A stretch of DNA of 64,000 bases from Bradyrhizobium cytisi (GTDB lineage Bacteria > Pseudomonadota > Alphaproteobacteria > Rhizobiales > Xanthobacteraceae): contig NZ_VSSR01000020.1 of the NCBI RefSeq assembly GCF_008123515.1, forward strand, positions 1 to 64,000. Reading direction: 5' to 3'. Shown here piece after piece: positions 36,570-45,798 of the stretch. Made by a program: the position numbers and the translations under genes. How positions within the stretch are numbered: the first letter of the stretch is position 1; each line of letters starts with the position of its first letter. A model generated the notes under the pieces. It saw only the letters and a list, made by a program, of their open reading frames with translations, was not told the origin of the DNA and did not search any database.

Positions 36570-37034
36570 TTAAGGCTTGGCGGCGCGGCAGGCCGGATTG
36601 TAGGCCCAGTTGCGATCGAGCCCGACCACGCACCATTCCACGCCCTGGCCGTAACCGGCAAAGCCGCCGTCCTCGACGATCGAGAAGTGCACCCTGCGCA
36701 TCTTGCCGTCGTTGAGCATGGCCTCGCCGGTGCAGTAGCGGCGCGGAATGTTGTCGGACGCCCAGGGCCGGAACGCGGTCTCGTGAACGGCCGAAAAGCC
36801 CTCGATCTTCAAAGGCGAATTCCAGAACGAGCTTTCCTTCTCCCAGAACTGGTTCGCGATCGTCGGCAGTGCCTTCTCGCAATCGGCGACGTTGCCGTCA
36901 TAACGGGGCCCGCTCAGCCAGAAATTCAGCTCCAGCGGATTGGCGGCCCTTGCCTCACCGAGCGACAGCGCTCCGAACATGAGGCCGAGAACGGCGGCAA
37001 GGCGAAGCGATTTCAGGGAGGTTGAGGCGCGCAT
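36570..37034 (-). CDS. exported protein of unknown function with paired cysteines
   Basis: A 154-residue protein starting MRASTSLKSLRL with a signal peptide cut near GEARA. The mature part has three to four cysteines (VADCEKAL, RRYCTGEAM, VEWCVVGL, NPACRAAKP), many aromatics and no recognised domain. Disulfide-bonded periplasmic protein likely. Homologs in Bradyrhizobium are expected but I cannot name a family. It is not visibly in an operon; the 115 bp to the RNase T2 gene hold nothing obvious. Confidence 0.75.
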   Translation of the reverse strand: MRASTSLKSLRLAAVLGLMFGALSLGEARAANPLELNFWLSGPRYDGNVADCEKALPTIANQFWEKESSFWNSPLKIEGFSAVHETAFRPWASDNIPRRYCTGEAMLNDGKMRRVHFSIVEDGGFAGYGQGVEWCVVGLDRNWAYNPACRAAKP

Positions 37035-37216
37035 GGGCAATCCAGACAGCATGATCCGCGAAGGCAGGACGGTGACGCGAAGGGCGGGAGAGGTCAAGTG
37101 CAGCGCGGCAACACTCGGCCACGAGTTGACCATAAGGTCGCAGCCAACGGCCTATCCGTTCTTTTCACCGGCGGTCCGGCACCGTAAAGTGCTGCCAGCC
37201 AATCGGAGTGACGGGA

Positions 37217-37510
37217 ATGCGAATCATTGCGGCCGCGGGCCTTCTTGCCTTGGGGATCATGGCGAGCCAGTCGGCGCGCGCCGACATCCTTCCGGTGCCG
37301 CCCTTCAAGGGCAACGACACCGGCGGTATCATCGCCTATTCCATGGCGACGCAGACCGATGCGCGCCAGGTCGCGGTGGATCATTGTGCGCGCTACGGCA
37401 AGGTGGTGAAATTCCTCGCCGTGCAGGCCTACGAGGGCGGCTACCTCTCCTTTGCCTGCCGCTGGGTGCCTTATGGCGCCGCCGATCGTCCGATCCGCAC
37501 GCTCTACTGA
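37217..37510 (+). CDS. small exported protein of unknown function
   Basis: A 97-residue protein with a signal peptide (MRIIAAAGLLALGIMASQSARA) and a mature part with two cysteines (DHCARYGKV, LSFACRWVP) that could form one disulfide. It has no known domain. CGGAG lies about 12 bases before the ATG. Possibly cotranscribed with the DUF3617 gene 53 bp downstream. Confidence 0.75.
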   Translation: MRIIAAAGLLALGIMASQSARADILPVPPFKGNDTGGIIAYSMATQTDARQVAVDHCARYGKVVKFLAVQAYEGGYLSFACRWVPYGAADRPIRTLY

Positions 37511-37563
37511 GGCGTTTCGGGACGCCAGAGGTTGCGCACGACATCTCAGCCGGAGTCCCTCGC

Positions 37564-38094
37564 ATGACGCGCAAGCTTGCTTTGCTCGGATCAGTCGCTT
37601 GTCTCGGGTTGTCGGCGGTTAACGCCTCGGCCGACGATTTGCCGGTACGCAAGGCCGGTCTCTGGGAATTGAAGATGGTTAGGACCGGCTCGGCGATGCC
37701 GGAAATGACCATGCAGCACTGCACCGACGAGGCTGTCGACAAGGAGATGAACAGCAACATCTCGCCGATGGCCAAGCAGGCCTGCTCCAGGCAGGACGTC
37801 AAGAAGACCGCGACCGGCTATGTCAGCGATTCCGAGTGCAGCGTCGCCGGCATGTCCACGACTTCGCACGCCGAGATCACCGGCGATTTCAATTCGGCCT
37901 ACACGGTGAAGACCTCGTCGCATGCGCAAGGTGGCGCGGTCGGCGCCGCGGGGCGTGACTCCACCATGACGCTCGAAGCGAAATGGCTCGGCGCCTGCAA
38001 GCCGGACCAGAAGCCCGGCGACATCGTGATGCCCGGCGGCTTCAAGATGAACGTCCGCGATGTCGATAAGCTGAAAGCGCTGCTACCGAAGTAG
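37564..38094 (+). CDS. DUF3617-family periplasmic protein
   Basis: A 176-residue exported protein with signal peptide MTRKLALLGSVACLGLSAVNASA. The mature sequence follows the DUF3617 pattern: LPVRKAGLWELKMVRTGSAMPEMTMQHCTDEAVDK, a CSRQDVKKTATGYVSDSECSV core with conserved cysteines, and a C-terminal LGACKPDQKPGDIVMPGG. Function of the family is unknown. The stop is 17 bp from the convergent histidine-kinase gene. Confidence 0.85.
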   Translation: MTRKLALLGSVACLGLSAVNASADDLPVRKAGLWELKMVRTGSAMPEMTMQHCTDEAVDKEMNSNISPMAKQACSRQDVKKTATGYVSDSECSVAGMSTTSHAEITGDFNSAYTVKTSSHAQGGAVGAAGRDSTMTLEAKWLGACKPDQKPGDIVMPGGFKMNVRDVDKLKALLPK

Positions 38095-38111
38095 GCGGGG
38101 GGCTGCTGCAG

Positions 38112-39500
38112 CTACACCGGAATCCGCACGCTCGCCCTTAATCCGCCCATCGGGCTGTCGCCGAGCGTGATGTCGCCGCCATGCGAGCGGGCAATGTCGC
38201 GGGCGATGGCAAGGCCTAGGCCCGTGCCGCCTTCGTCCTGGTTGCGGGCGTTGTCGAGCCGCAGGAACGGCTTGAACACTTCCTCGCGCAGATGGACGGG
38301 AATGCCGGGGCCGTCGTCGTCGACGGTCACGGTGAGATAGCGGTGATCGCGCTGGCCGGAGATGGCGATGGCCTTGCCGTAGCGCGCGGCATTGGTGACG
38401 AGATTGGCGAGGCAGCGCTTGAATGAGGCCGGCTTCACCGTCACCACGGGCAGGCCGCTGAATGTCACGGTCGCGATGTGGCCGTGGCGTTCGGCATCGC
38501 TGCGCAGCTCCTCGAGTGCCTGGGCCATGTCGGTCGGCTGCGACTGCTCGCCGGAATCGCCGCGGGCGAACGCAAGGTAATCCTCCAGCATCATCGACAT
38601 CTCGTCGACGTCCTTGCGCATGCCCTCCATCTCGGGGCTGTCGCCGATCAGCGCCAGCTCGAGCTTGAAGCGGGTGAGGATGGTGCGCAGGTCGTGGCTG
38701 ACGCCGGCGAGCATCGCGGTGCGCTGCTCCATCGCACGTTCGATGCGCGACTTCATCTCGAGGAAGGCGCCCGCCGCGCGCCGCACCTCGCGCGCGCCGC
38801 GCGGCCTGAAGTTCGGCGCCTCGCGGCCCTTGCCGAAACTTTCCGCGGCGTCCGCAAGCCGCAGGATCGGCTTGATCTGGTTGCGCAGGAACAGCACCGA
38901 CACGATCAGCAGGATCGACGATGTCCCGACCATCCAGAACAGGAAGATTTCCGAGTTCGAGGCATAAGCCGCACTGCGCTGCGCGAACACGCGCATCACG
39001 GCATCGTCGAGCTGAATGCGGATCTCGACGAGATTGGAGCGGCCGACCGTATCGATCCAGAACGAGCGCCCGATCTGGCGGCCGAGCTGCACCGACAGCG
39101 TCTGGTCGAGCAGCGAGAAGAACGGCTTTGGTCCCGGCGGCGGCATGTCGCCGGCCGGCAGGAAGTCGACGACGAGACCGAGGCGCTGCTGCGCGATGCG
39201 GCGGATCTGGTCGCGGTCCTTGTCCTGCGGATAGCCCTTGTAGACGTCGATCAGCCCGGCGATGTCCTGCACCACCGCGGCCGACAGCCGGCGCGTCACC
39301 GTGTTCCAGTGCCGCTCCATGAACACGAAGGCGACGACCGATTGCAGGATCACCATCGGCACGATCATGATCAGCAGTGCGCGGGCATAGAGGCCGGTCG
39401 GCATCCAGCCCTTGAACGCGTTGCCCATCCAGCCATTGGCGGCAGAGACGCGTCCGGCGGCGCTCTTGAGCAGCGTCAGGCCGGTATCGATCGTGCTCAT
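38112..39500 (-). CDS. EnvZ-like sensor histidine kinase
   Basis: A 462-residue membrane sensor kinase: TM1 about 40-62, a periplasmic domain about 63-183, TM2 about 184-206, HAMP about 207-260, H-box AGVSHDLRT with His269, N-box NLVTNAARYG, G1 DDGPGIP and G2 GTGLGLAIA. The order and the OmpR-like partner upstream place it in the EnvZ group. It lies 19 bp after the regulator gene. The signal sensed is unknown. Confidence 0.93.
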   Translation of the reverse strand: MSTIDTGLTLLKSAAGRVSAANGWMGNAFKGWMPTGLYARALLIMIVPMVILQSVVAFVFMERHWNTVTRRLSAAVVQDIAGLIDVYKGYPQDKDRDQIRRIAQQRLGLVVDFLPAGDMPPPGPKPFFSLLDQTLSVQLGRQIGRSFWIDTVGRSNLVEIRIQLDDAVMRVFAQRSAAYASNSEIFLFWMVGTSSILLIVSVLFLRNQIKPILRLADAAESFGKGREAPNFRPRGAREVRRAAGAFLEMKSRIERAMEQRTAMLAGVSHDLRTILTRFKLELALIGDSPEMEGMRKDVDEMSMMLEDYLAFARGDSGEQSQPTDMAQALEELRSDAERHGHIATVTFSGLPVVTVKPASFKRCLANLVTNAARYGKAIAISGQRDHRYLTVTVDDDGPGIPVHLREEVFKPFLRLDNARNQDEGGTGLGLAIARDIARSHGGDITLGDSPMGGLRASVRIPV

Positions 39501-39519
39501 CGGTCGTGCTTCACTGCTT

Positions 39520-40251
39520 TTATGGCGAGGCTACCAGCCGATAGCCGATGCCGCGCACCGCCTGGAGGAACAGCGGATTGGCGGGGTCGGTCTCGATCTT
39601 GCGCCTGAGGCGGTTGATCTGCACGTCGACGGCACGCTCGTTGACACTGCCATTGCCGGTCAGCGCACTGCGTGGCACGGTCTCGCCCGGCGTCTCCGAG
39701 AGAATCCGCAGCATCTCGCGCTCGCGGTCGGTCAGGTGGATGACCTCCTCACCCTGGCGCAACTCGCCGCGATCGAGATGGTAGACGTACGGACCGAATG
39801 CGATCTTCTCGACCGTCACGGCCTGCGCCGGCGGCGCGGCGCGCTTGAGGATGTTGTTGATGCGCAGTGCCAGCTCACGCGGCTCGAACGGCTTTGCCAC
39901 GTAATCGTCGGCGCCGATCTGAAGACCCTCGATGCGGGCCTCGGCTTCATGGCGCGCCGTCAGCATCACGATCGGGACCGAAGAGGACGTGCGGATGAAG
40001 CGGGCGAGATCGAAGCCGGTCTCGCCGGGCATCATGACGTCGAGGATGAGCAAGTCGAAATGCAGGCCCAAAAGCTTTGAACGCGCATCACCCGCGCTTG
40101 AAGCGGTGGTGACGCGATAGCCTTCGGCCGCGAGGAAGCGCGACAAGAGATCGCGGATGCGGCGATCGTCGTCGACCAGCAGAAGATGCGGGGCGTCGTC
40201 AGCCGGTTCTACCGGCGGACGGGCGAGCGTGGCAGCGAGCGGCACGGTCAC
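39520..40251 (-). CDS. OmpR-family response regulator
   Basis: A 243-residue regulator with a receiver domain (phosphoacceptor Asp71 in LLILDVMMPG, Lys in AKPFEP) and a winged-helix trans_reg_C domain ending NRLRRKIETDPANPLFLQAVRGIGYRLV. It starts at GTG (40251), overlapping the MarR gene's TGA as GTGA. Cognate to the kinase downstream. Targets unknown. Confidence 0.94.
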   Translation of the reverse strand: MTVPLAATLARPPVEPADDAPHLLLVDDDRRIRDLLSRFLAAEGYRVTTASSAGDARSKLLGLHFDLLILDVMMPGETGFDLARFIRTSSSVPIVMLTARHEAEARIEGLQIGADDYVAKPFEPRELALRINNILKRAAPPAQAVTVEKIAFGPYVYHLDRGELRQGEEVIHLTDREREMLRILSETPGETVPRSALTGNGSVNERAVDVQINRLRRKIETDPANPLFLQAVRGIGYRLVASP

Positions 40252-40790
40252 TCCTTTTCGTCTTGATGGCTGGTGGCGAAGATCGTCTCGAGCACCTTGT
40301 CCGGATCGTCGCGGTCGATCATCGCGCGCAGGAAACGCTTGACGGTCTCGGCATCCTGCGGCGCCAGCTCGGCGAGCGCCTTGGTGATGCGCGTGGTCTG
40401 CAGGCCGGCGAGCTTCTGCACCAGTGCCTCGCCCTTCGGCGTCGCATAGAGCAGCCGCTGGCGGCGGTCATTGTCGCCGGTCTTCTGCAAGATGTAGCCC
40501 TCGTCCAGGAGCTGCTTGAGCACGCGGCCGAGCGATTGTTTTGTGATGCGCAGGACGTCGAGCAGGTCGGCGACCTTCAGGCCGGGATAGCGATAAACGA
40601 AGTGCATGACCCGGTGATGGGCCCGGCCGAAGCCAAAAGCCTCCAGCTCCTGGTCGGGGTCGCCGACGAAATCGCGATAGGCGAAGAACAGCAGCTCGAT
40701 GATATCCCAGCGCAAATTGCCTCCTTCGCCTGCCGCCGGCCGTGGCTCGGCAGCGTCTTGAGAGGGAGTCGCGAAATTTATGTCAGGCAT
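40248..40790 (-). CDS. MarR-family transcriptional regulator
   Basis: A 180-residue winged-helix protein starting MPDINFATP. The DNA-binding core VADLLDVLRITKQSLGRVLKQLLDEGYI and wing DNDRRQRLLYATPKG are typical MarR. It leads a three-gene operon with the response regulator and kinase, so it may autoregulate the two-component system, adding a second input. Ligand unknown. Confidence 0.92.
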   Translation of the reverse strand: MPDINFATPSQDAAEPRPAAGEGGNLRWDIIELLFFAYRDFVGDPDQELEAFGFGRAHHRVMHFVYRYPGLKVADLLDVLRITKQSLGRVLKQLLDEGYILQKTGDNDRRQRLLYATPKGEALVQKLAGLQTTRITKALAELAPQDAETVKRFLRAMIDRDDPDKVLETIFATSHQDEKE

Positions 40791-41128
40791 ATTGACGTAT
40801 CTTGGGTTCAATGTTACAAAACGATTGGCCCACACGAAATTTTAGATCGTCTCGTGTCGGGTGGCATTTTCAAGGGCGGCCGGAGCGAGCCGGACAGGCG
40901 GCAACGGCCGGATCAGATCTACCGTGCGATTGTCGAGCGGCATTTCGGCAAAACATACTGGACTTCCGCCTTCCGCAAAAGCATGTCCTCGACCGACATG
41001 CTGGCCACGGAAACCGGCCGTAACAAGGCTGGCGGTGGTTCGGCCAGAAACCACATCAAGTCAGCCGGGCCCGGAACGGGCAGGCGGACGGCGGAACAGC
41101 GCAGCCACCGGCAGCGGGAGCCAAGGAC
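40791..41128. other. 338-bp divergent intergenic region (MarR operon / ilvE)
   Basis: No supported gene. The stretch 40770-40850 is AT-rich (GCGAAATTTATG, ATTTTAGATC) and should hold the MarR operon promoter. I see no clear MarR palindrome or terminator. Confidence 0.45.
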
Positions 41129-42211
41129 ATGAGCATGAAATTCGACATCCAGCCCGCATCCAATCCGACGCCTGAGAAGGACCGGGTCGCCAAGCTGGTC
41201 GATCCCGGCTTCGGACGCGTTTTCACCGACCACATGGCGGTGGTCCGCTACAACCAGGCCAAGGGCGGCTGGTATGAGGCGCGCGTCGAGGCCCGCGCCA
41301 ATTTCCAGATCGATCCGGCCGGCGCGGTCCTGCACTACGCCCAGGAGATCTTTGAAGGCCTCAAGGCCTACAAGCGCGATGACGGCGGGGTGAATCTGTT
41401 TCGTCCCGACGCCAATGCGCGGCGCTTCAAGGACTCCGCTGATCGCATGGCGATGGCGCAGCTCCCCGAGGACGTCTTCATCGAGGCGGTCGAGCAGGTC
41501 GTGCGCATCGACCGCGCCTGGATCCCGGGCGGCGAGGGCAGTCTTTATCTGCGCCCCTTCATGATCGCGAGCGAAACCTTCCTCGGCGTCAAGCCGTCGT
41601 CCGAATACATCTTTGCGGTGATCGCTTCGCCGGTCGGCTCCTATTTCAAGGGCGGCCCCGCGCCGGTCTCGATCTGGGTCTCCGAGAATTACACGCGTGC
41701 CGCGGTCGGCGGCACCGGCGCCGTCAAATGCGGCGGCAATTACGCGGCGAGCCTGCGTGCGCAGGCGGAAGCCATCCAGCACGGCTGCGATCAGGTGGTG
41801 TTCCTCGACGCGATCGAGCGCCGCTACATCGAGGAGCTCGGCGGCATGAACGTGTTCTTCGTGTTCGAGGACGGCTCGCTGTCGACGCCGCCGCTCGGCA
41901 CCATCCTGCCCGGCATCACCCGCGACTCCATCATCACGCTCGCCCGCGATGCCGGCAAGACCGTGCGCGAGGAGCCGTATTCGATCGACCAGTGGCGCAA
42001 GGATGCGGCGAGCGGCAAGCTGAAGGAAGCCTTCGCCTGCGGCACCGCTGCCGTGATCTCGCCGATCGGCAAGGTGCGCTCGGTGAGCGGCGATTTCGAG
42101 ATCAGCAGCGGCGCCGCCGGCCCCGTCGCCATGGGCCTGCGCAAGCAGCTCGTCGACATCCAGTACGGTCGCACCAACGATCCGCACAGCTGGATCAAGA
42201 AGGTGATTTGA
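41129..42211 (+). CDS. ilvE: branched-chain amino-acid aminotransferase
   Basis: PLP enzyme of fold type IV that interconverts Val, Leu and Ile with their 2-oxo acids, 360 residues. The PLP lysine is Lys200 ([11 protein letters not shown]); FEGLKAYK and [12 protein letters not shown] are further family marks. It ends at 42211, followed by a repeat and hisS. Start ATG at 41129; an in-frame ATG two codons later is possible. Confidence 0.95.
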   Translation: MSMKFDIQPASNPTPEKDRVAKLVDPGFGRVFTDHMAVVRYNQAKGGWYEARVEARANFQIDPAGAVLHYAQEIFEGLKAYKRDDGGVNLFRPDANARRFKDSADRMAMAQLPEDVFIEAVEQVVRIDRAWIPGGEGSLYLRPFMIASETFLGVKPSSEYIFAVIASPVGSYFKGGPAPVSIWVSENYTRAAVGGTGAVKCGGNYAASLRAQAEAIQHGCDQVVFLDAIERRYIEELGGMNVFFVFEDGSLSTPPLGTILPGITRDSIITLARDAGKTVREEPYSIDQWRKDAASGKLKEAFACGTAAVISPIGKVRSVSGDFEISSGAAGPVAMGLRKQLVDIQYGRTNDPHSWIKKVI

Positions 42212-42218
42212 GATCTCG

Positions 42219-42352
42219 TGTCCCGGACGCGGCGCAGCGCTTCTTCAGCGGTGCGCCGCAGAGCCGGGACCCATGCCGCCGCGGATGGACCCCGGATCAG
42301 CAGCGCACCACGCCGCCAAGAGGCGGCGCGCTGCGCAGCATCCGGGGAACAC
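42219..42352. repeat. TGTCCCGGAC-type palindromic repeat, copy 2
   Basis: Begins GTGTCCCGGACGCGGCGC with inner GCAGAGCCGGGACCCATG and ends GCATCCGGGGAAC. It occupies the ilvE-hisS gap. Confidence 0.7.
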
Positions 42353-42399
42353 CATTAGCCGGCAGTTGCCGCATCGCACGTCGGCTGGTAAACGCCCGC

Positions 42400-43899
42400 A
42401 TGGCCGAAAAACCCAAAAAACCCCAGAAACTGAAGGCGCGTCTGCCGCGCGGGCTTGAGGATCGCGATCCCGCCGCGATCCGGGCGACGCGCGAGATGGT
42501 CGAGAAGATCCGCGCCGTCTACGAGCTCTACGGGTTCGAGCCGGTGGAGACGCCGGCGATGGAATACACCGACGCGCTCGGCAAATTCCTGCCCGACCAG
42601 GACCGCCCGAACGAGGGCGTGTTCTCGTTCCAGGACGATGACGAGCAGTGGATCAGCTTGCGCTACGATCTGACCGCGCCGCTCGCGCGCTATGTCGGCG
42701 AGCGCTACGGCACCGACGGCCTGGTCCTCCCCTATCGCAGCTACCGCGTCGGCTACGTCTTCCGCAACGAGAAGCCAGGCCCCGGCCGCTTCCGCCAGTT
42801 CATGCAGTTTGACGCCGATACGGTCGGATCGGCGACGCCGGCGGCGGATGCCGAGATCTGCATGATGGCCGCGGACACGATGGAAGCGCTCGGCGTTGTG
42901 CGCGGCCAGTACGTTGTGAAGGTGAACAACCGCAAGGTGCTCGACGGCGTGCGCGACGCGCTCGGGATTACCGACGATAGCCAGTGGCTCACGATTATGC
43001 GCGCGATCGACAAGCTCGATCGGCTCGGTCTTGCCGGAGTCCAGCAACTGCTAGGTGAAGGTCGAAAGGACGAGTCTGGTGACTTTACAAAGGGCGCGGG
43101 ACTAAAGCCTGCTGATATTGTCTTGGTCACGAGTGTCATCGAGCAAGTTGATGATGCCGACGAGAAAATTGCTCAGATTGACTTGCGGCTGCGTGACAGC
43201 AAAGTCGGTCAACAAGGCCGCGAAGAGTTGGAGGAAATAGAGCGGCTTGTGAAAGCTTCCGGTTATGGTCCGGACCGCATCAAGGTCGATCCCTCTGTCG
43301 TCCGCGGACTGGAATACTACACCGGTCCCGTCTACGAGGTCGAACTGCTGCTCGACACCAAGGACGAGAAGGGCCGCCCGGTGCGCTTCGGCTCCGTCGG
43401 CGGCGGCGGCCGTTACGACGGCCTCGTCTCGCGCTTCCGCGGCGAGCCGGTGCCGGCGACCGGTTTCTCGATCGGCGTGTCGCGGCTCCAGGCCGCGCTG
43501 ACGCTGCTCGGCAAGCTCGACACGCGGCCCGAAGTCGGCCCCGTCGTCGTCACCGTGTTCGACCGCGACCGCGTCGCCGACTACCAGAAGATGGTCGCAA
43601 GCTTGCGCACCGCGGGCATCCGCGCCGAGCTCTATCTCGGCAATCCCAAGAACATGGGCAACCAGCTCAAATATGCCGACCGCCGCAACTCACCCTGCGT
43701 GGTCATCCAGGGCTCGGATGAAAAGGCGCGCGGCGAGCTGCAGATCAAGGATCTGATCGAGGGCGCCAAGGCCGCCGCTGCCATCGCCTCCAACCAGGAA
43801 TGGCGCGAGACGCGCCCCGCGCAGTTCTCGTGCAGCGAAGCCGACCTCGTCGCAAAAGTGCGCGAGGTGCTAGCGCGCCATGACGTCAGCTGGGGCTAG
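42400..43899 (+). CDS. hisS: histidine-tRNA ligase
   Basis: Class II aminoacyl-tRNA synthetase, 499 residues, starting MAEKPKKPQ. Motif 2 region [19 protein letters not shown], His[15 protein letters not shown] and HisB GGGRYDGL are intact, with a C-terminal anticodon-binding domain. Length is above the E. coli form (424) because of a helical insertion domain between motif 2 and HisA. That insertion (about residues 212-290, bases 43040-43270) is only about 51% G+C with different codon choice, against roughly 66% around it, suggesting allelic recombination. The reading frame is uninterrupted. Confidence 0.95.
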   Translation: MAEKPKKPQKLKARLPRGLEDRDPAAIRATREMVEKIRAVYELYGFEPVETPAMEYTDALGKFLPDQDRPNEGVFSFQDDDEQWISLRYDLTAPLARYVGERYGTDGLVLPYRSYRVGYVFRNEKPGPGRFRQFMQFDADTVGSATPAADAEICMMAADTMEALGVVRGQYVVKVNNRKVLDGVRDALGITDDSQWLTIMRAIDKLDRLGLAGVQQLLGEGRKDESGDFTKGAGLKPADIVLVTSVIEQVDDADEKIAQIDLRLRDSKVGQQGREELEEIERLVKASGYGPDRIKVDPSVVRGLEYYTGPVYEVELLLDTKDEKGRPVRFGSVGGGGRYDGLVSRFRGEPVPATGFSIGVSRLQAALTLLGKLDTRPEVGPVVVTVFDRDRVADYQKMVASLRTAGIRAELYLGNPKNMGNQLKYADRRNSPCVVIQGSDEKARGELQIKDLIEGAKAAAAIASNQEWRETRPAQFSCSEADLVAKVREVLARHDVSWG

Positions 43900-43917
43900 C
43901 CATTCGTTTCGATCGTC

Positions 43918-43997
43918 GTGCCCGGGCTTGTCCCGGGCACCCACGTCTTGTTTGATAGCGATGTCCGTGGATGGCCGGGACAAGCCCGGCGATGACG
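43918..43997. repeat. GTGCCCGGG / GCCCGGC palindromic repeat
   Basis: GTGCCCGGG-CTTGT-CCCGGGCAC (43918-43940) is a perfect hairpin. The stretch GGCCGGGACAAGCCCGGC (43973-43990) is partly complementary to it. It lies between hisS and the tautomerase gene. Confidence 0.7.
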
Positions 43998-44020
43998 GAG
44001 AGGCGAGAGGGAGAGATAAT

Positions 44021-44224
44021 ATGCCTGAGATCACCGTCAGCATGGCCGAAGGCCGCACCGACGAGCAGAAGGCCGGCATGATGCGCGACATCACGCAGGC
44101 ATTGGTGAAGAATCTCGGCGTCGACGCCGATGCCGTCGTCATCCAGATCAACGAAGCCCCGCTCCGCCACAAGATGAAGGGCGGCAAGACCTTTGTGGAA
44201 CGCGCCGCGGCGGCGAAGAAGTGA
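44021..44224 (+). CDS. 4-oxalocrotonate tautomerase-family protein
   Basis: A 67-residue tautomerase. After Met removal the N-terminal Pro would be the catalytic base (MPEITVSMAEGRTDEQKAGMM). It forms the small beta-alpha-beta unit of the family, probably a hexamer. The real substrate is unknown; many such proteins act on unsaturated oxo acids, and dehalogenating relatives exist. RBS-like GAGAGGGAGAG precedes the start. Confidence 0.88.
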   Translation: MPEITVSMAEGRTDEQKAGMMRDITQALVKNLGVDADAVVIQINEAPLRHKMKGGKTFVERAAAAKK

Positions 44225-44235
44225 CGCGTTAGCGT

Positions 44236-44323
44236 CATTCCGGGGCAGCCCCTTGGGGCTGAACCCGGAATCTCGATCGATAATTTCTGGATTCCGGGTT
44301 CGCGCTTCGCGCACCCCGGAATG
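44236..44323. repeat. CATTCCGGGG-type palindromic repeat, copy 2
   Basis: CATTCCGGGG (44236-44245) and CCCCGGAATG (44314-44323) with inner AACCCGGAATC / GATTCCGGGTT. It fills the gap between the tautomerase and thioesterase genes. Confidence 0.75.
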
Positions 44324-44336
44324 ACGAGCAAGCCCC

Positions 44337-44729
44337 ATGGACGCACGCGACTTCATCACAATCGGCATGAGCGCCGAGCGCACGCTGGTAGTGCCGGCCG
44401 AGCGCACGGTTGGGCATTTCGTGCCTGATATGCCGATGGTCTATGCGACGCCGATGATGATCCTGGAGATGGAGATGACGTCGGGCGATGCGATCCGCGC
44501 CGCGCTGCAGCCTGGCTGGGTCACTGTCGGTACCGAGGTCGATATCCGCCATCTCGCCGCTGCCCTCGTCGGCGCGACGGTGCGTACCACCGCGAAAGTG
44601 ACCGCGGTGGAGCGCCGCGTCATCCGCTTCGAGGTCGAGGCATTCGAGGGCACGCGCAAGCTCGGCGAAGGCCGCCATGCGCGCGGGCTCGTCAATGTCG
44701 CGATGTTCAACAAGCGGTTGGGAGCGTAG
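44337..44729 (+). CDS. FlK-type hotdog thioesterase
   Basis: A 130-residue hotdog-fold protein resembling, from memory, the fluoroacetyl-CoA thioesterase FlK of Streptomyces cattleya. The FlK catalytic set Thr42/Glu50/His76 is matched here by Thr38 (VYATPMM), Glu46 and His72 (DIRHLAA), with exactly the same spacings (8 and 34). The end GRHARGLVNVAMFNKRL also agrees. FlK-like proteins are common in genomes without any fluorometabolite, so acyl-CoA specificity is not known. Cytoplasmic. Confidence 0.8.
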   Translation: MDARDFITIGMSAERTLVVPAERTVGHFVPDMPMVYATPMMILEMEMTSGDAIRAALQPGWVTVGTEVDIRHLAAALVGATVRTTAKVTAVERRVIRFEVEAFEGTRKLGEGRHARGLVNVAMFNKRLGA

Positions 44730-44743
44730 CGGCAAACGCTGCG

Positions 44744-45583
44744 CTACTTCGCCAATTCCTTCGACCGCTTCGTCGCCGCCGCAATCGCGCGGATCATCAG
44801 ATCGCGCAAGCCTGGCTCGCCCATCAGCACGCCGAGCGCCGCGGCGGTGGTGCCGCCGGGTGAGGTGACGTTCTGGCGCAGCGTGCTGGAGGGAAGATCC
44901 GACTGATGCAGCAGCTCGCCGGAGCCCGCGACCGTTTCCCGCGCGAGCTTTGTCGCCAGCGCCTCGGGCAGGCCAGCTTCGACGCCGGCGCGTGCGAGCT
45001 CTTCGGTGAGCAGGAACACGTAAGCGGGCCCGGAGCCGGAGACGGCAGTGACGGCATCTATCAGGCTTTCATCCTCGACCCATTCGACCGAGCCGGTGGC
45101 GCGCAGCAATGCATCGGCCACCGCGCGCTGCGCGGCGCTGACGTTCTTCGCAGCAACGGCCACCGTGATGCCGCGGCCGATCGCGGCCGGCGTGTTCGGC
45201 ATCGCGCGCACCACGGCGCCGCCGCAGACCTCCTCGAGCGAGGCAATCGTGGTTCCCGCCATGATCGAGACCACCGAGGTGTTTTCCGAGACGAACGATT
45301 TCAGCTTGGCGCCGGCCTCGCGGAACATCTGCGGCTTCACCGCGACCACGATCGTCTCGACGCGGCCCGCCGCCTTCGCGTCGGGATTGAGCGCAACGCC
45401 TTTGGCGGCCAGCGCGCTGATCTCGGGCGAGATGTGCGGCTCGACCACCGCGACGCGGCGCGGATCGAGCCCGCCCGCCAGCCATCCGGTCAGCATCGCG
45501 CCGCCCATCTTGCCGGCGCCGGCGAGAAGGATGGTTCCGGTGATGTTTTGGAGAGTGCTGTTGCTGGCCACTGCGGTCACCAT
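44744..45583 (-). CDS. proC: pyrroline-5-carboxylate reductase
   Basis: Last step of proline synthesis: NAD(P)H-dependent reduction of pyrroline-5-carboxylate. The 279-residue product has an N-terminal Rossmann fold (LLAGAGKMGGAML), VRAMPNTPA and the C-terminal substrate domain with DAVTAVSGSGPAYVFLL and NVTSPGGTTAAAL. Start MVTAVASN at 45583; the frame upstream is repeat DNA. Confidence 0.96.
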   Translation of the reverse strand: MVTAVASNSTLQNITGTILLAGAGKMGGAMLTGWLAGGLDPRRVAVVEPHISPEISALAAKGVALNPDAKAAGRVETIVVAVKPQMFREAGAKLKSFVSENTSVVSIMAGTTIASLEEVCGGAVVRAMPNTPAAIGRGITVAVAAKNVSAAQRAVADALLRATGSVEWVEDESLIDAVTAVSGSGPAYVFLLTEELARAGVEAGLPEALATKLARETVAGSGELLHQSDLPSSTLRQNVTSPGGTTAAALGVLMGEPGLRDLMIRAIAAATKRSKELAK

Positions 45584-45593
45584 GAACAAAGGT

Positions 45594-45760
45594 GTCGTCC
45601 CCGGCCTAGTGCGCAATTGCGCATGGGGGGCCGGGACCCATATCCCACGAGTGGTTCTAGTGGATCGAGGTGTTGGCAACAAGCCGCGTGCCACAAGCGA
45701 AATCACGCGGTATGGGTCCCGGATCGGCGCTCCGCTTCGCTGCGATTGTCCGGGACGACG
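45594..45760. repeat. TGTCCCGGAC-type palindromic repeat, copy 3 (diverged)
   Basis: Ends GTCGTCCCCGG and TCCGGGACGAC, with inner GGGCCGGGACCCATA and TATGGGTCCCGGATC. It separates proC and the YbjN gene. Confidence 0.65.
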
Positions 45761-45798
45761 ATGAAGGAGTTGTCCGTCCCTCACCGTACTCTGCAGCC

